Assembly: GCA_002082585.1 (NCBI GenBank)
Contig: CP020563.1
Location: 2,350,001 to 2,414,000 of the forward strand
Source: Kitasatospora albolonga
Lineage (GTDB): Bacteria; Actinomycetota; Actinomycetes; Streptomycetales; Streptomycetaceae
Length of the DNA stretch: 64,000 bases
Direction: 5' to 3'
Shown: positions 51,264 through 60,085 of the stretch, in pieces
How positions within the stretch are numbered: the first letter of the stretch is position 1
How the letters are laid out: every line of letters starts with the position of its first letter
Position numbers and translations under genes: made by a program
Notes under the pieces: generated by a model
What the model was told of the DNA's origin: nothing
Database searches by the model: none
The model's input: the letters and a program-made list of their open reading frames with translations, nothing else

Positions 51264-54200
51264 ATGATCTGCCCCTCGTGCCGACAGGATCTCCCCGCCA
51301 CGGCCCGGTTCTGCTCCTCGTGCGGAACACCGTGCGCGGGTCCGGCGGCGGTGGCGCCCGCGCCCGTCGCGCCGCCGCCGGAGGACGAACGCAAGCCGGT
51401 GACCGTGCTGTTCTGCGATCTCGTGGGCTCGACCGCGCTGTCGGGGGTGCTGGACCCGGAGACCCTGCGCACGGTGACCCTGCGCTACTTCGAGGCGATG
51501 AGCGCCCAGATCGTGGCGCGTGGCGGCACCCCGGAGAAGTTCATCGGGGACGCGGTCATGGCGGTGTTCGGCGTACCGGTGGTCCGCGAGGACGACGCCC
51601 GCCGGGCCCTGGCGGCGGCGCTCGGGATGCGCCGGGCGCTGGACGCCCTCAACGAGGAGCTGCACGCCTCCCTCGGCATCCGGCTGACCACCCGGGTCGG
51701 GGTCAACACCGGTCAGGTGGTGGCGGGTTCGGATGCCACCGCCCGGCAGGCCCTGGTCTCCGGGGAGGTCGTCAACATCGCCGCCCGGCTGGAGCAGAAC
51801 GCGGGCCCCGGCGAGATCCTCATCGGCCCGCAGACCCTCCTGGCCGCAGGCCCCACGGTGACGGCCGAACCCACCGGACCCCTCCGGCTGAAGGGCAAAC
51901 GCGAGAGCGTGACGGCCTACCGGCTGCTCGCCCTGGGGGCGGACGACCCCGAACTGCTGCGCCGCTTCGACGCCCCCTTCGTCGGCCGGTCCGCCGAACT
52001 GCACGCTCTGGAGAGCGCGTTGGACGATGCCGTACGAGGTGAGCGCTCCGGCCCGCTGCGGGTGACCGGCGAGGCGGGCATCGGCAAGACCCGGCTGGTA
52101 CGGGAGTGGCTGACGCTCCGGAGCGGCGCGGGCGCCCTCACGTACGGGGCGGGCCGCTGCCGCACCTACGGGGACCACGGCACGCTGGCCCCGCTCGCCG
52201 ACGCCGTACGCCCCCTGCTCCCCCGCCCCGGCCACACCCCCGTGGACGAGGCGACCGACGACGCCATGGCCCTGCTCTCCGGGGGCCTGCTGCGGGACGG
52301 CACGCCGAACGCGCCCTTCGAGGACATGTGCGCCGCGCTGGCCGTGGTCCTCAGGCGGGCGGCCGGGGCCCGGCCGGTGGTGCTGGTGCTCGACGACTGG
52401 CACGCGGCGGCGCCCCTGCTCGTACGGACGGTGGAGCGGCTGACGGGCGGGGCCGGACCGGAACGCACCCTGGTGATCTGCGCGGGCCGCCCGGAGGAGC
52501 GGCAGGGCCCGGGGGCGACCGGCGGGAAGCAGGAGCACCTCCAGCTCACCGGCCTCCCCCGCACGGAGGCCGCCCGGCTCGCCGCCGGTCTCGCCCGGCT
52601 CGACGGCCGCCCCGCCCCGGCCGACGACCGGCTCCTGGCCCGCGCCGAGGGCAACCCCCTGTATCTGGAACAGCTGTTGGTCGGCGACGGGGCCACCGCG
52701 TCAGGCCCGGAAGGGGAGTTGCCGCCCACGCTCCAGGCCCTGCTGGGCGCCCGCATCGGGGCGCTGGCCCGGTCGGAGCGCGGGGTGGTGGATCTGGCGG
52801 CGGTGATCGGGCGGGAGTTCACGGCGGCGGAGCTGGTGCGGCTGGAGGTCTCCGTACGGACCGGGGAACAGCCCGTTTCCGTACGGACGGCGGAGCACCC
52901 GGGGACGGAGGCCGGCACGGAGGCCGACGCCGAGGCCGACTCGGAGACGGGCGGGGGCGGGCACGGGGGCCGGGACCGGGACCGGCTCCGCGTCGATGAC
53001 GCCCTCGACGCGCTGGCCCGGCGGCGGCTGGTGGAGCCCGCGCCCTCCGGTGGCGGGGCCCCGTCGGCGTACCGGTTCAGCAGCGGGCTGGTGCACGAGG
53101 TCGCCTACGCCTCGCTCTCCAAGCGGGCCAAGGCGGAGCGCCACGCGTGGGCGGCGGAGCTGCCGAGCGTGGCGCGGAGCGGGGACGGCGCGGTCGGGGG
53201 CCATCTGGAGCGCGCCTACCGCTACCGCGCCGAGCTGGGGCTGCTGGACGACCGGGCCCGGCTGCTGCGGGACCGCGCCGCCGCCGCGCTGGGCCGGGCC
53301 GGGGCGCAGGCCGCCGCCCGGTCCGACCTGCACTGGGCGCACGGGCTGCTGGAGCGGGCAGTGGAGCTGCGGCCGGACGCGGCGGGGGCGGTGCGCGGGC
53401 TCGGGGAGGTACGGGTGGCGCTCGGCCGGGTCGAGGAGGGCGCCGAACTCCTGCGTACCGTAAGGGACTTGCCGACCGATCCCGTCGAGGCCGCGCACGC
53501 CCGGCTGGCGCTGGCGGTGCTGGACCCGGCGGCGGACCCCGGCCCCGCCGCCACTGCCCGCTCGGTGCTCCCGGTCTTCGAGGCAGCCGGGGACGCCGTC
53601 GGCCGGGCCCGGGCCCACCTCCGCCTCGCCCAGCAGCTCCAGCGCTCGGGCCGCCACGCGGAGGCGGAGCGCGATCACGCACGGGCCCTGGAGCACGCGG
53701 TGGCGGCCGGGGCCGAACCGGAGCGGGCCGGGGCCCTGGGCGCGATCGGGATCTCCCTCTGGCGCGGGCCGCTCCCGGTACCGGAGGCGGTGGAGCGGTG
53801 CCGTGCCCTGCTGGCGGCCCACGGGTCCGGGCGGCCGACGGTCCGGACCACCCTCAACTGCCCGCTGGCCGTGCTGTACACGCTCCAGGACCGGCCCGGC
53901 GAGGCGTACGCGTGCCTGGCCGAGGCCGAACGGCTGGCGGGGAAGCTGGGGTTCGCGGAGGCGGAGGTGTTCCTGCCGGTGTTCCGGGCGACCGTGGAGG
54001 CGCTGCTCGGCCGGGAGGCGGCGGCCCTGGCCCTGCTGGGCCGGGCGGACGCGGCGGCCCGGCGCACGGGGGCGGCGGGGATGCGGACGGCGCTCGCGCT
54101 GGACGCGGCCCGGCTGGAGCTGGACACCGGGAGCGAGGACCGGGCGGCGGGGTGGCTGGCGGGGATCGGTGACGCGTCGGGGCTGAGCCGCGCGGACGCG

Positions 54201-54524
54201 GCCGACCTGGCGGGGCTGCGCGCCCGGCTGGCGGCCCGGGACCGGCCGGACGAGGCGCTCCGCCACGCCGAGGGGGCCGTACGCGCCTCCCTGTTCACGG
54301 ACTCGCCGCTGGTACGGGCCGCCGCCGAGCTGGACCGGGCCCGCACGCTCGCCGCGCTGGGGCGCCGGACCGCCGCCGGGGCCGCCGCCCGGAGCGCCGG
54401 GGACCACTTCGCGGGCAAGGGGCATCTGCCGGGGGTCCGCCGGGTGGCCGCCTTCCTCTCGACGCCCACCACGACCCCGGCCACCCCCATGGCCATGACG
54501 AGTACGACGAGGGAAGGGAGCTGA
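51264..54524 (+). CDS. Zinc-ribbon class III adenylate/guanylate cyclase fused to AAA ATPase and TPR
   Basis: 1086 aa. Residues 1-25 form a zinc ribbon (Cys3, Cys6, Cys17, Cys20). A class III cyclase domain follows (RKPVTVLFCDLVGSTALSGV, KFIGDAVMAVFGVP with metal Asp, VNTGQVVAGSDATARQALVS), then FVGRSAELHALESALDDAV with Walker A GEAGIGKT from residue 269, and a long TPR-rich C-terminus. This architecture occurs in actinobacteria and myxobacteria as signalling proteins coupling cNMP synthesis with a STAND ATPase. GAGGA lies seven bases before the ATG. It is 136 bp after the peptide gene in the same direction. Confidence 0.9.
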   Translation: MICPSCRQDLPATARFCSSCGTPCAGPAAVAPAPVAPPPEDERKPVTVLFCDLVGSTALSGVLDPETLRTVTLRYFEAMSAQIVARGGTPEKFIGDAVMAVFGVPVVREDDARRALAAALGMRRALDALNEELHASLGIRLTTRVGVNTGQVVAGSDATARQALVSGEVVNIAARLEQNAGPGEILIGPQTLLAAGPTVTAEPTGPLRLKGKRESVTAYRLLALGADDPELLRRFDAPFVGRSAELHALESALDDAVRGERSGPLRVTGEAGIGKTRLVREWLTLRSGAGALTYGAGRCRTYGDHGTLAPLADAVRPLLPRPGHTPVDEATDDAMALLSGGLLRDGTPNAPFEDMCAALAVVLRRAAGARPVVLVLDDWHAAAPLLVRTVERLTGGAGPERTLVICAGRPEERQGPGATGGKQEHLQLTGLPRTEAARLAAGLARLDGRPAPADDRLLARAEGNPLYLEQLLVGDGATASGPEGELPPTLQALLGARIGALARSERGVVDLAAVIGREFTAAELVRLEVSVRTGEQPVSVRTAEHPGTEAGTEADAEADSETGGGGHGGRDRDRLRVDDALDALARRRLVEPAPSGGGAPSAYRFSSGLVHEVAYASLSKRAKAERHAWAAELPSVARSGDGAVGGHLERAYRYRAELGLLDDRARLLRDRAAAALGRAGAQAAARSDLHWAHGLLERAVELRPDAAGAVRGLGEVRVALGRVEEGAELLRTVRDLPTDPVEAAHARLALAVLDPAADPGPAATARSVLPVFEAAGDAVGRARAHLRLAQQLQRSGRHAEAERDHARALEHAVAAGAEPERAGALGAIGISLWRGPLPVPEAVERCRALLAAHGSGRPTVRTTLNCPLAVLYTLQDRPGEAYACLAEAERLAGKLGFAEAEVFLPVFRATVEALLGREAAALALLGRADAAARRTGAAGMRTALALDAARLELDTGSEDRAAGWLAGIGDASGLSRADAADLAGLRARLAARDRPDEALRHAEGAVRASLFTDSPLVRAAAELDRARTLAALGRRTAAGAAARSAGDHFAGKGHLPGVRRVAAFLSTPTTTPATPMAMTSTTREGS

Positions 54525-54527
54525 CCG

Positions 54528-55496
54528 ATGGGCACCGCGGCAAGGACAACGGCCCCGGGACTGGGCCTCACCTGGAGCCTGCGCGGACGCGGCCCCGAGG
54601 ACGTGCCCGTACTGGGCGATCCGGGACCGCCGGGCGGACACCCCGCCGGGCCCGCCACCGGACGCGGCGTACGGGTCTGCGTGGTGGACTCGGGGGTGGA
54701 ACGGGACCATCCGCTGGTCGGCGAGCCGGCCGGTTCCTGGGTGGTCGTCAAGGACGGCGAGAGCGGGGAGATCACCGTCGAGCCGACGACCACCGGCGAC
54801 ACCTGCGGACACGGCACCGCGTGCGCGGGCATCATCCGCCGGACCGCGCCGGAGTGCGAGATCCACAGCGTACGGGTGCTGGGCGAGCGGTTCTCCGGTA
54901 CGGGGGACGTGCTGATGGCCGGGTTGCGCTGGGCGGTCGAGCAGCGCTTCGACGTGGTGAACCTGAGCCTGTCGACCACCCGCACCCGCTTCGCGCAGGA
55001 GCTGCACTCCCTCGCGGACAGCGCCTACTTCGCCCGTACGGTGATCGTCGCCTCGGCCCACAACACCCCGGTGGAGAGCTTCCCTTGGCGGTTCGCCTCG
55101 GTGATCTCCGTCGGCAGCCACCAGGAGGACGACCCCGGTCTCCACCTCTACAACCCGGCCCCGCCCGTGGAGTTCTTCGGGCCGGGGCAGAACGTGTCCG
55201 TGCCGTGGCTGGGCGGCCGGACGATCCGCACCACCGGGAACAGCTTCGCCACGCCGTACGTCGCCGGGCTCTGCGCGCGCATCCTGTCGGCGCATCCCCG
55301 GATGACGGCCTTCCAGCTCAAGAACGCCCTCTATCTGTCGGCGGCCAATGTGCGGCACGCCCCGGACCCCGTGCCCCCCGGTCCCGCACGCCCCGGCCCC
55401 GCGCACCCGGGTCCCGTACACCCCGATCCCGTACGCCCGCGTCCTTCGACAGCGGTAGGAGAAACAGGAGATGACCGCGATGACTCCGAGAACTGA
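54528..55496 (+). CDS. S8 (subtilisin-like) serine peptidase without signal peptide
   Basis: 322 aa. Catalytic triad Asp54 (VCVVDSGVERDH), His95 (TCGHGTACAGII) and Ser239 (TTGNSFATPYVAGL) are all intact. There is no signal peptide, no pro-domain and no membrane helix, so it should act in the cytoplasm. The last 35 residues are Pro/His/Gly repeats. It starts 3 bp after the cyclase stop with GGGAG seven bases before the ATG, and overlaps the GAF gene by 26 bp. Removing the leader from the operon's peptide is its most attractive role. Confidence 0.9.
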   Translation: MGTAARTTAPGLGLTWSLRGRGPEDVPVLGDPGPPGGHPAGPATGRGVRVCVVDSGVERDHPLVGEPAGSWVVVKDGESGEITVEPTTTGDTCGHGTACAGIIRRTAPECEIHSVRVLGERFSGTGDVLMAGLRWAVEQRFDVVNLSLSTTRTRFAQELHSLADSAYFARTVIVASAHNTPVESFPWRFASVISVGSHQEDDPGLHLYNPAPPVEFFGPGQNVSVPWLGGRTIRTTGNSFATPYVAGLCARILSAHPRMTAFQLKNALYLSAANVRHAPDPVPPGPARPGPAHPGPVHPDPVRPRPSTAVGETGDDRDDSEN

Positions 55497-56085
55497 ATCC
55501 GCCCCCAGGCCGGTCCCCGCCCTTTCCGACGCTCCCCGCAACGAGCTGCTCCAGTCGGTCGTCGACGTGGCCCGGGCCATCTTCGGCGCCGCGGCCAGCT
55601 CGGTCCTCCTGCTCGACGAGGAGGCGGACGAGCTGGTCTTCCAGGCGGTCTCCGGGGAGGGCCAGGAGTTCCTCGTGGGCCGCCGGTTCCCCGCCGGGCG
55701 CGGGATCGCGGGCTGGGTGGCGACCTCGGGCGAGCCGATGGTGGTGGACGACCTGACCGCCGCGCCCTCCTTCGACCGCTCGCTGGCGGAGTCCACCGCG
55801 TACGTCCCGAACTCCCTGATGGCGGCCCCGCTGATCAGCGAGTCCCGCGTCCTGGGCGTACTGGAGGTGCTGGACCCCTCGCCGCAGGCCCGCTCCAGCG
55901 TGCGCGAACTGGACCTGCTGGCGATGTTCGCCCGGCAGGCGGCGGCGGCCCTGCGGGTGATCACCCCGGAGCCGGTCGCCGCCCCGGGTCTCGCGGCGGC
56001 CGGTCCGGTGCTGGTGGGCGCGCAGCGGGAGGACGCGCTGCGGCTGCTCGGTAGCCTGGAGCAGGTCCTGCGGGGCCCCGCATAG
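55471..56085 (+). CDS. GAF domain protein
   Basis: 204 aa with one GAF domain over residues 20-165 (LLQSVVDVARAIFGAAASSV, GRRFPAGRGIAGWVATSGEP, DLTAAPSFDRSLAESTAYVP, LMAAPLISESRVLGVLEVLD). GAF domains bind small ligands, including cyclic nucleotides. No output domain is attached. The next-door cyclase gives an obvious possible ligand source (inference). ATG at 55471 is within the end of the peptidase gene, with GGAGAAACAGGAG before it; a second ATG three codons later is possible. Last gene of the coupled operon. Confidence 0.88.
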   Translation: MTAMTPRTESAPRPVPALSDAPRNELLQSVVDVARAIFGAAASSVLLLDEEADELVFQAVSGEGQEFLVGRRFPAGRGIAGWVATSGEPMVVDDLTAAPSFDRSLAESTAYVPNSLMAAPLISESRVLGVLEVLDPSPQARSSVRELDLLAMFARQAAAALRVITPEPVAAPGLAAAGPVLVGAQREDALRLLGSLEQVLRGPA

Positions 56086-56161
56086 CGGCCGGTGCGGCGG
56101 GCAGGAGCCGGGGAAGGCGCCGGACCTGCTCCCGCGCGGTGACGAAGGGAAGGACACGCAC

Positions 56162-56950
56162 GTGAAGCTCGCTTTCTCCACGCTCGGGGTGCCGGGAATG
56201 CCCGTGGCCGAGGTCGTCCGGCTCGCCGCCGAGCACGGTTACCGGGGCGTGGAGCTGCGCGCCCACCCCGAGGAGCCCGTGCACCCGGGGCTCTCGTCGC
56301 TCGAACGGGCCGATGTGGTCGAGGAGTTCAAGGCGGCCGGGGTGGAGATCCTGACCGTGTCCGGGTATGTGCGGGTGGCCGCCGAGGGCGACGACGAGGC
56401 GGTCTCCGCGGAGCTGGCCGAGCTGGTGAAGCTCGCCCGCGACCTGGGCGCCCGGTACGTCCGCGTCTTCCCGGGCGGCGGCGACGCGGACGGGGCGGAC
56501 GCCGACGCGACGGCCGCCCGCAGGCTGGGCGCGGCCGCCCCGGGCGCCGCCGACATGGGGGTGAGCATCCTGCTGGAGACCCATGACACGCACAGCGCGG
56601 GCGCCGACGTGGCCCGGATCGTGGGGACGGTCGGCCACCCCCGGATCGGGGCGATCTGGGACGTCCTGCACACCTGGCTGGCCGGGGAGGACCCGGCGGC
56701 GAGCCATGCGGTGCTCGCCCCGCACCTCGGCTACGTACAGGTGAAGGACGTCGCGTCGGCGGACGACCTCACTCCGCTGCCCCTGGGGGCCGGGGTGCTG
56801 CCGCTGGCGGCCTGCCTGGACGGGCTGGACCCGGACGCGTGGGTCTGCTGGGAGTACGAGAAGCGCTGGCACCCGCAGGCGGCGGAGCTCCCGGCCCTGC
56901 TGAGCGCGGGCCGGGACCATCTGCTGCGGCTGGGGGCGCCGAAGCAGTAG
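56162..56950 (+). CDS. Sugar phosphate isomerase/epimerase (TIM barrel)
   Basis: 262 aa xylose-isomerase-like barrel (LAFSTLGVPGMPVAEVVRLA, HGYRGVELRAHPEEPV, GVSILLETHDTHSAGADVAR, HPRIGAIWDVLHTWLAGEDP, YVQVKDVASADD, WVCWEYEKRWHP). The Glu, Asp and His metal ligands are in place. GTG at 56162 follows AAGGA by seven bases. It is 76 bp after the GAF gene; it could be read through from that operon but its function looks unrelated. A strong terminator follows. Confidence 0.85.
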   Translation: MKLAFSTLGVPGMPVAEVVRLAAEHGYRGVELRAHPEEPVHPGLSSLERADVVEEFKAAGVEILTVSGYVRVAAEGDDEAVSAELAELVKLARDLGARYVRVFPGGGDADGADADATAARRLGAAAPGAADMGVSILLETHDTHSAGADVARIVGTVGHPRIGAIWDVLHTWLAGEDPAASHAVLAPHLGYVQVKDVASADDLTPLPLGAGVLPLAACLDGLDPDAWVCWEYEKRWHPQAAELPALLSAGRDHLLRLGAPKQ

Positions 56951-56963
56951 CGGCCGGGTGCCC

Positions 56964-56996
56964 GGCGGGCCCGTACGTCGTCCGTACGGGCCCGCC
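56964..56996. terminator. Bidirectional terminator between convergent genes
   Basis: GGCGGGCCCGTACG (56964-56977) and CGTACGGGCCCGCC (56983-56996) form a perfect 14-bp stem with a 5-nt loop, 13 bp after the isomerase stop and 4 bp before the stop of the leftward gene. Confidence 0.9.
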
Positions 56997-56999
56997 CGC

Positions 57000-58247
57000 T
57001 CATGCGGGCTCGTGGGCTCCCCGGTCGGACAGCAGGTGCGTCGAGCGGACCGTGCGCAGGACATGACCGGTGGGGCCGAGGCCGTCCAGGACCCGCGCCA
57101 CCTCCCGGGCAGGCCCGTCCTCCGGCCCCGGCCACGCTCCCGGTCCCTGTCCCGCTCCCGCCGGGTCCGTCCCCGTCCCCGTCGCCGTGTGCAGGAGGGT
57201 GATCGTCGCCCCGTCGACGTCCTCGGGCCGGAGCCGGTCCAGGCTCGTGACCTCCCGGACCCGTACCCCCGACCCGGCGGCCCGGACCAGTGCGGTGCGG
57301 ACCAGCGGGCTGTCGCCGCCGCCGGTGACGAGGAGCGCGTCGGACTGGGCGAGGACGGAGCCGACCGCCGTGTCCAGGTCGTCCGTGGTGCAGCACCACT
57401 CCCAGGGGTGCTGCCCGCGCAGACGCGGGAAACGCCGGCGCAGGACCCGCAGGATGCCCGCCGCCTCGGACACCACGGCCCCGGGGGCCACGACGAACGC
57501 GAAGCGCTCGGGGTCCTTGACGGTCAGCGCCTCGGCCTGAGCGAGGGTCGTCGCCCTCTTCAGGGCCGCGTCGGGCGCCCGGTGCGGCCAGCCACCGCCG
57601 GTCCCGGGCGCCGGGGCGCCGACCACCACGACCTCGTCGCCCCGGCCCACGGACCGGTGCAGCGAGCGCTCGGCGAAGGAGGCGGAGAGGCACCCGGAAC
57701 CGGCGGAGCACCCGCAGGGCAGCCAGGCGCCGCCGCCCGGTTCGCCCGTCCTGCCCCCCTGTCCCGGCCCCTGCTTCCCCTGGGAGGGCACGGACGCCTG
57801 AGGGGGTGCCGGGGAGGCGGCGGACCGGACCTCCGCCGTCGGCGCCCCGGACGGGGCCGCCCCCTCGCTCACGTACAGCAGCCGCCGGGTCCGTAACACC
57901 GCCTGCCAGGAAGCGATCTGCCGGTGGGCGAAGGCGACCGCCGGGCCGTCCTCGCTGCGGGCCGCGAGGGCGAGGCCGCGGTGGCCTCCCTCCGGCCGCT
58001 CGTAGGAGACCGCGACGACGGTGGTCGCCGCCGGACCCCGGTCGTCGCCGTTCACGGCCTTCTCCTCCCACCGCCGGGCGTCGACGGTGTACCCGGCCCG
58101 GCGGGCGTGCGCGGAGAGCAACGGGTGGGCGGGGCAGTCCATATGACCGCGTACGGGGTGCCACCATGCCGTGGCGATCGCGAGAACGCCGGGGGCGACG
58201 GGGAGCGCGGTAGTGGGAAACACGTCGGAGCGCTTGCTGCGGTTCAT
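57000..58247 (-). CDS. IspH/LytB-like protein, degenerate
   Basis: 415 aa. The second half resembles IspH: SVGRGDEVVVVGAPAPGTGG, then WEWCCTTDDLDTAV with Cys285-Cys286 at the place of the third cluster cysteine, and SDALLVTGGGDSPLVRTALV where IspH has the substrate-binding SSNSNRL stretch. The N-terminal PRGFCAGV motif of true IspH is absent, and a central insert is rich in Gly, Pro and Gln and includes four cysteines in PCGCSAGSGC. It is therefore unlikely to make isoprenoid precursors. AGGA lies four bases before the ATG at 58247. Convergent with the isomerase gene; role unknown. Confidence 0.6.
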   Translation of the reverse strand: MNRSKRSDVFPTTALPVAPGVLAIATAWWHPVRGHMDCPAHPLLSAHARRAGYTVDARRWEEKAVNGDDRGPAATTVVAVSYERPEGGHRGLALAARSEDGPAVAFAHRQIASWQAVLRTRRLLYVSEGAAPSGAPTAEVRSAASPAPPQASVPSQGKQGPGQGGRTGEPGGGAWLPCGCSAGSGCLSASFAERSLHRSVGRGDEVVVVGAPAPGTGGGWPHRAPDAALKRATTLAQAEALTVKDPERFAFVVAPGAVVSEAAGILRVLRRRFPRLRGQHPWEWCCTTDDLDTAVGSVLAQSDALLVTGGGDSPLVRTALVRAAGSGVRVREVTSLDRLRPEDVDGATITLLHTATGTGTDPAGAGQGPGAWPGPEDGPAREVARVLDGLGPTGHVLRTVRSTHLLSDRGAHEPA

Positions 58248-58370
58248 CCGTTCCTGCCGGTGGTCGGTGACGCCCGGAAGGGTCTCCGGGCAGCGACCTA
58301 CAACCGGTGGGGCCTCCCGGTTCTTCCGGCCACGGCCGGTCCTCACTCCTCCGGCCCAATGCCCACGGGG

Positions 58371-58470
58371 CCGGGAGCCGGTCCGGCGGTCCGTCAGGGG
58401 GCCGAGAGCCGGTCCGGGCGGCCTGCCCAGGGACCGGGAGCCGGTCCAGCGGTCCGTCAGGGGGCCGGGC
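58371..58470. repeat. Three imperfect tandem repeats of about 32 bp
   Basis: Three copies beginning GAGCCGGTCC follow each other; the first and third share GCGGTCCGTCAGGGGGCC. They run into the last codons of the XRE/TPR gene and lie between two leftward genes. Confidence 0.65.
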
Positions 58471-60085
58471 CGCGCGGTGCGGGCCGTCGGCCGCCGCGCG
58501 TCCCGCGCGCGGCGGCCACCTCCCGCACCCGGCCGAGCAGCGCGGCCACGGCCGGGGTTCCGCTGTACGGGCGGGCCTTGGCCGTCAGCAGGCGCACCCG
58601 GTCGTCCGCGCGGGCGCTGCTGATGTGCGGGTAGACGTCGAGGAACGTGTGCCAGGTGCGGCACGCCTGTTCCAGATGGCCCACGGCCAGCTGCATCTCC
58701 GCCAGCTCCGCGAGGGACAGGGCTCGGGAGCGGCGCTCGTCGGCCGGGCGGTGCCGCAGGGAGAGGGCGAGCTCCCGGGCCGCGGTGTGCTGGTCGCCGA
58801 GGCTCGTCGCGACGGTCGCGCGCTGGAGGGCGAGGGAGCCGGGGTGGAAGGCGCCCACGGGGGTGTCACCGTGCGGCGACCGGTCCAGGCAGCGGTCGGC
58901 CGCCGCGAGGTGGCGGGCGTACCGGGCATCGCCGCTGCCGGCCAGGGTGACGGCCAACTGGCCGTGCAGGAAAGCCTGTTTGTGCGGGGGAGCGTGGCGC
59001 AGAGCGGCTTCGGCCGCTCGTTCGGCGAGCTGCCGGGCCTCGGCGAAGTGCCCCAACGCGTGCGCCTGCACGCTCAGTCCGCGCAGCGCGAGGCCGTATC
59101 CGACCCGGTCACCCGCCTCACGGGCGAGGTCGGCGCTCGTGAGATAGAGGCGCTGCGCGGCGGCCTGGCGGTTCATGTCGAAGTGGGTGAAAGCACAGAG
59201 GTAGGTGAGCCGGGAGGCCACCGCGAAGAGTTCGCGCCGCACGGCCGGGCCCATGTCGCAGGTGAGCCAGGGGAGGACCGTCTCGAAGAGATAGAGCCGC
59301 AGGGGCTCGTACACCGGTCCGGCCCCGAGGACCGCGTCCCCCCGGGAGAAGAAGGCCAGCAGCTCGTTCGCCGACTCCACATGCCCCCGGTCCACCCGTC
59401 CGGGGGGAGCCGGTGACGGCCCTTCGAACCCCGGGGCCCCGGACGGCTCCTGTTCCGGCCCCCCGGTCCGTCGTCCCCCGCCCGCCACGGCCGGTGGCGC
59501 TTCCGGGGTGCCCGAGGGGGCGCGCGGTGGCGGTTCCGGGAAGTCCGACGCCCTGTGCGGTGTGCTCCGGATGCCGGACGGCCGGGGCGCGGCGTCCTGG
59601 TCGCCCCGGTGGCCCTGGTCGTCCCGGTCGTCCCGGTCGCCCCTGCCGCCCTGGTGGCCCCGGTCGCCCCTGCCGTCCCCGGCCGGACAGTCCAGTGCGG
59701 CCAGCGAGTAGGCGCCGGACAGGGCGGCCCGGTGCCGCCCCGCGGTGCGCAGGGCTCCGTCGAGACGTTCGACGGCGCTTCCCGCGCCCGGCCCGGCAGG
59801 GCCGCGGAGCACCCCTTCGGCCCCCTCAAGTCCGGTGTCCGCGACCCGGACCGCTCGGCCCAGACGGCGGGAGAGCGCTTCGGCGACCAGGGCCGGAACG
59901 GGGCGGCGGGGGCGGCTGCCCGCCAGCCAGTGCGCCACCGACGTGCGGTCGTAGGACAGGGGCGTGCCCTGCTCGGCACCGAGCGCGTTGACCTCACGGG
60001 CCAGCCTCGCGCCGCTCCATCCCGCCTCGGACAGCAGGAAGCGCAGGGCCTGATTCGGCGTACGGGGTGCGCGCTCACGGCTCAT
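58457..60085 (-). CDS. XRE-like HTH regulator with TPR domain
   Basis: 542 aa. The N-terminus has an XRE-like HTH (NQALRFLLSEAGWSGARLAR, DRTSVAHWLAGSRPRRPVPA). Residues 270-530 are TPR-type helices (LYLTSADLAREAGDRVGYGL, LALSLRHRPADERRSRALSL). A 100-residue disordered linker with a collagen-like run of Gly-Asp-Arg-His (GDRGHQGGRGDRDDRDDQGH) separates them. Such proteins regulate secondary metabolism and sporulation in Streptomyces (NsdA-like groups). The ATG at 60085 has AGGGAG five bases upstream. Divergent from the acyltransferase operon, which it may control. Confidence 0.85.
   Translation of the reverse strand: MSRERAPRTPNQALRFLLSEAGWSGARLAREVNALGAEQGTPLSYDRTSVAHWLAGSRPRRPVPALVAEALSRRLGRAVRVADTGLEGAEGVLRGPAGPGAGSAVERLDGALRTAGRHRAALSGAYSLAALDCPAGDGRGDRGHQGGRGDRDDRDDQGHRGDQDAAPRPSGIRSTPHRASDFPEPPPRAPSGTPEAPPAVAGGGRRTGGPEQEPSGAPGFEGPSPAPPGRVDRGHVESANELLAFFSRGDAVLGAGPVYEPLRLYLFETVLPWLTCDMGPAVRRELFAVASRLTYLCAFTHFDMNRQAAAQRLYLTSADLAREAGDRVGYGLALRGLSVQAHALGHFAEARQLAERAAEAALRHAPPHKQAFLHGQLAVTLAGSGDARYARHLAAADRCLDRSPHGDTPVGAFHPGSLALQRATVATSLGDQHTAARELALSLRHRPADERRSRALSLAELAEMQLAVGHLEQACRTWHTFLDVYPHISSARADDRVRLLTAKARPYSGTPAVAALLGRVREVAAARGTRGGRRPAPRGPAP
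59600..59685. repeat. In-frame Gly/Asp/Arg minisatellite in the XRE/TPR gene
   Basis: Repeated CCCGGTCGTCCCGGTCG and CCCTGGTGGCCCCGG-like units encode the collagen-like linker of the regulator. Frame is preserved. Confidence 0.7.
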
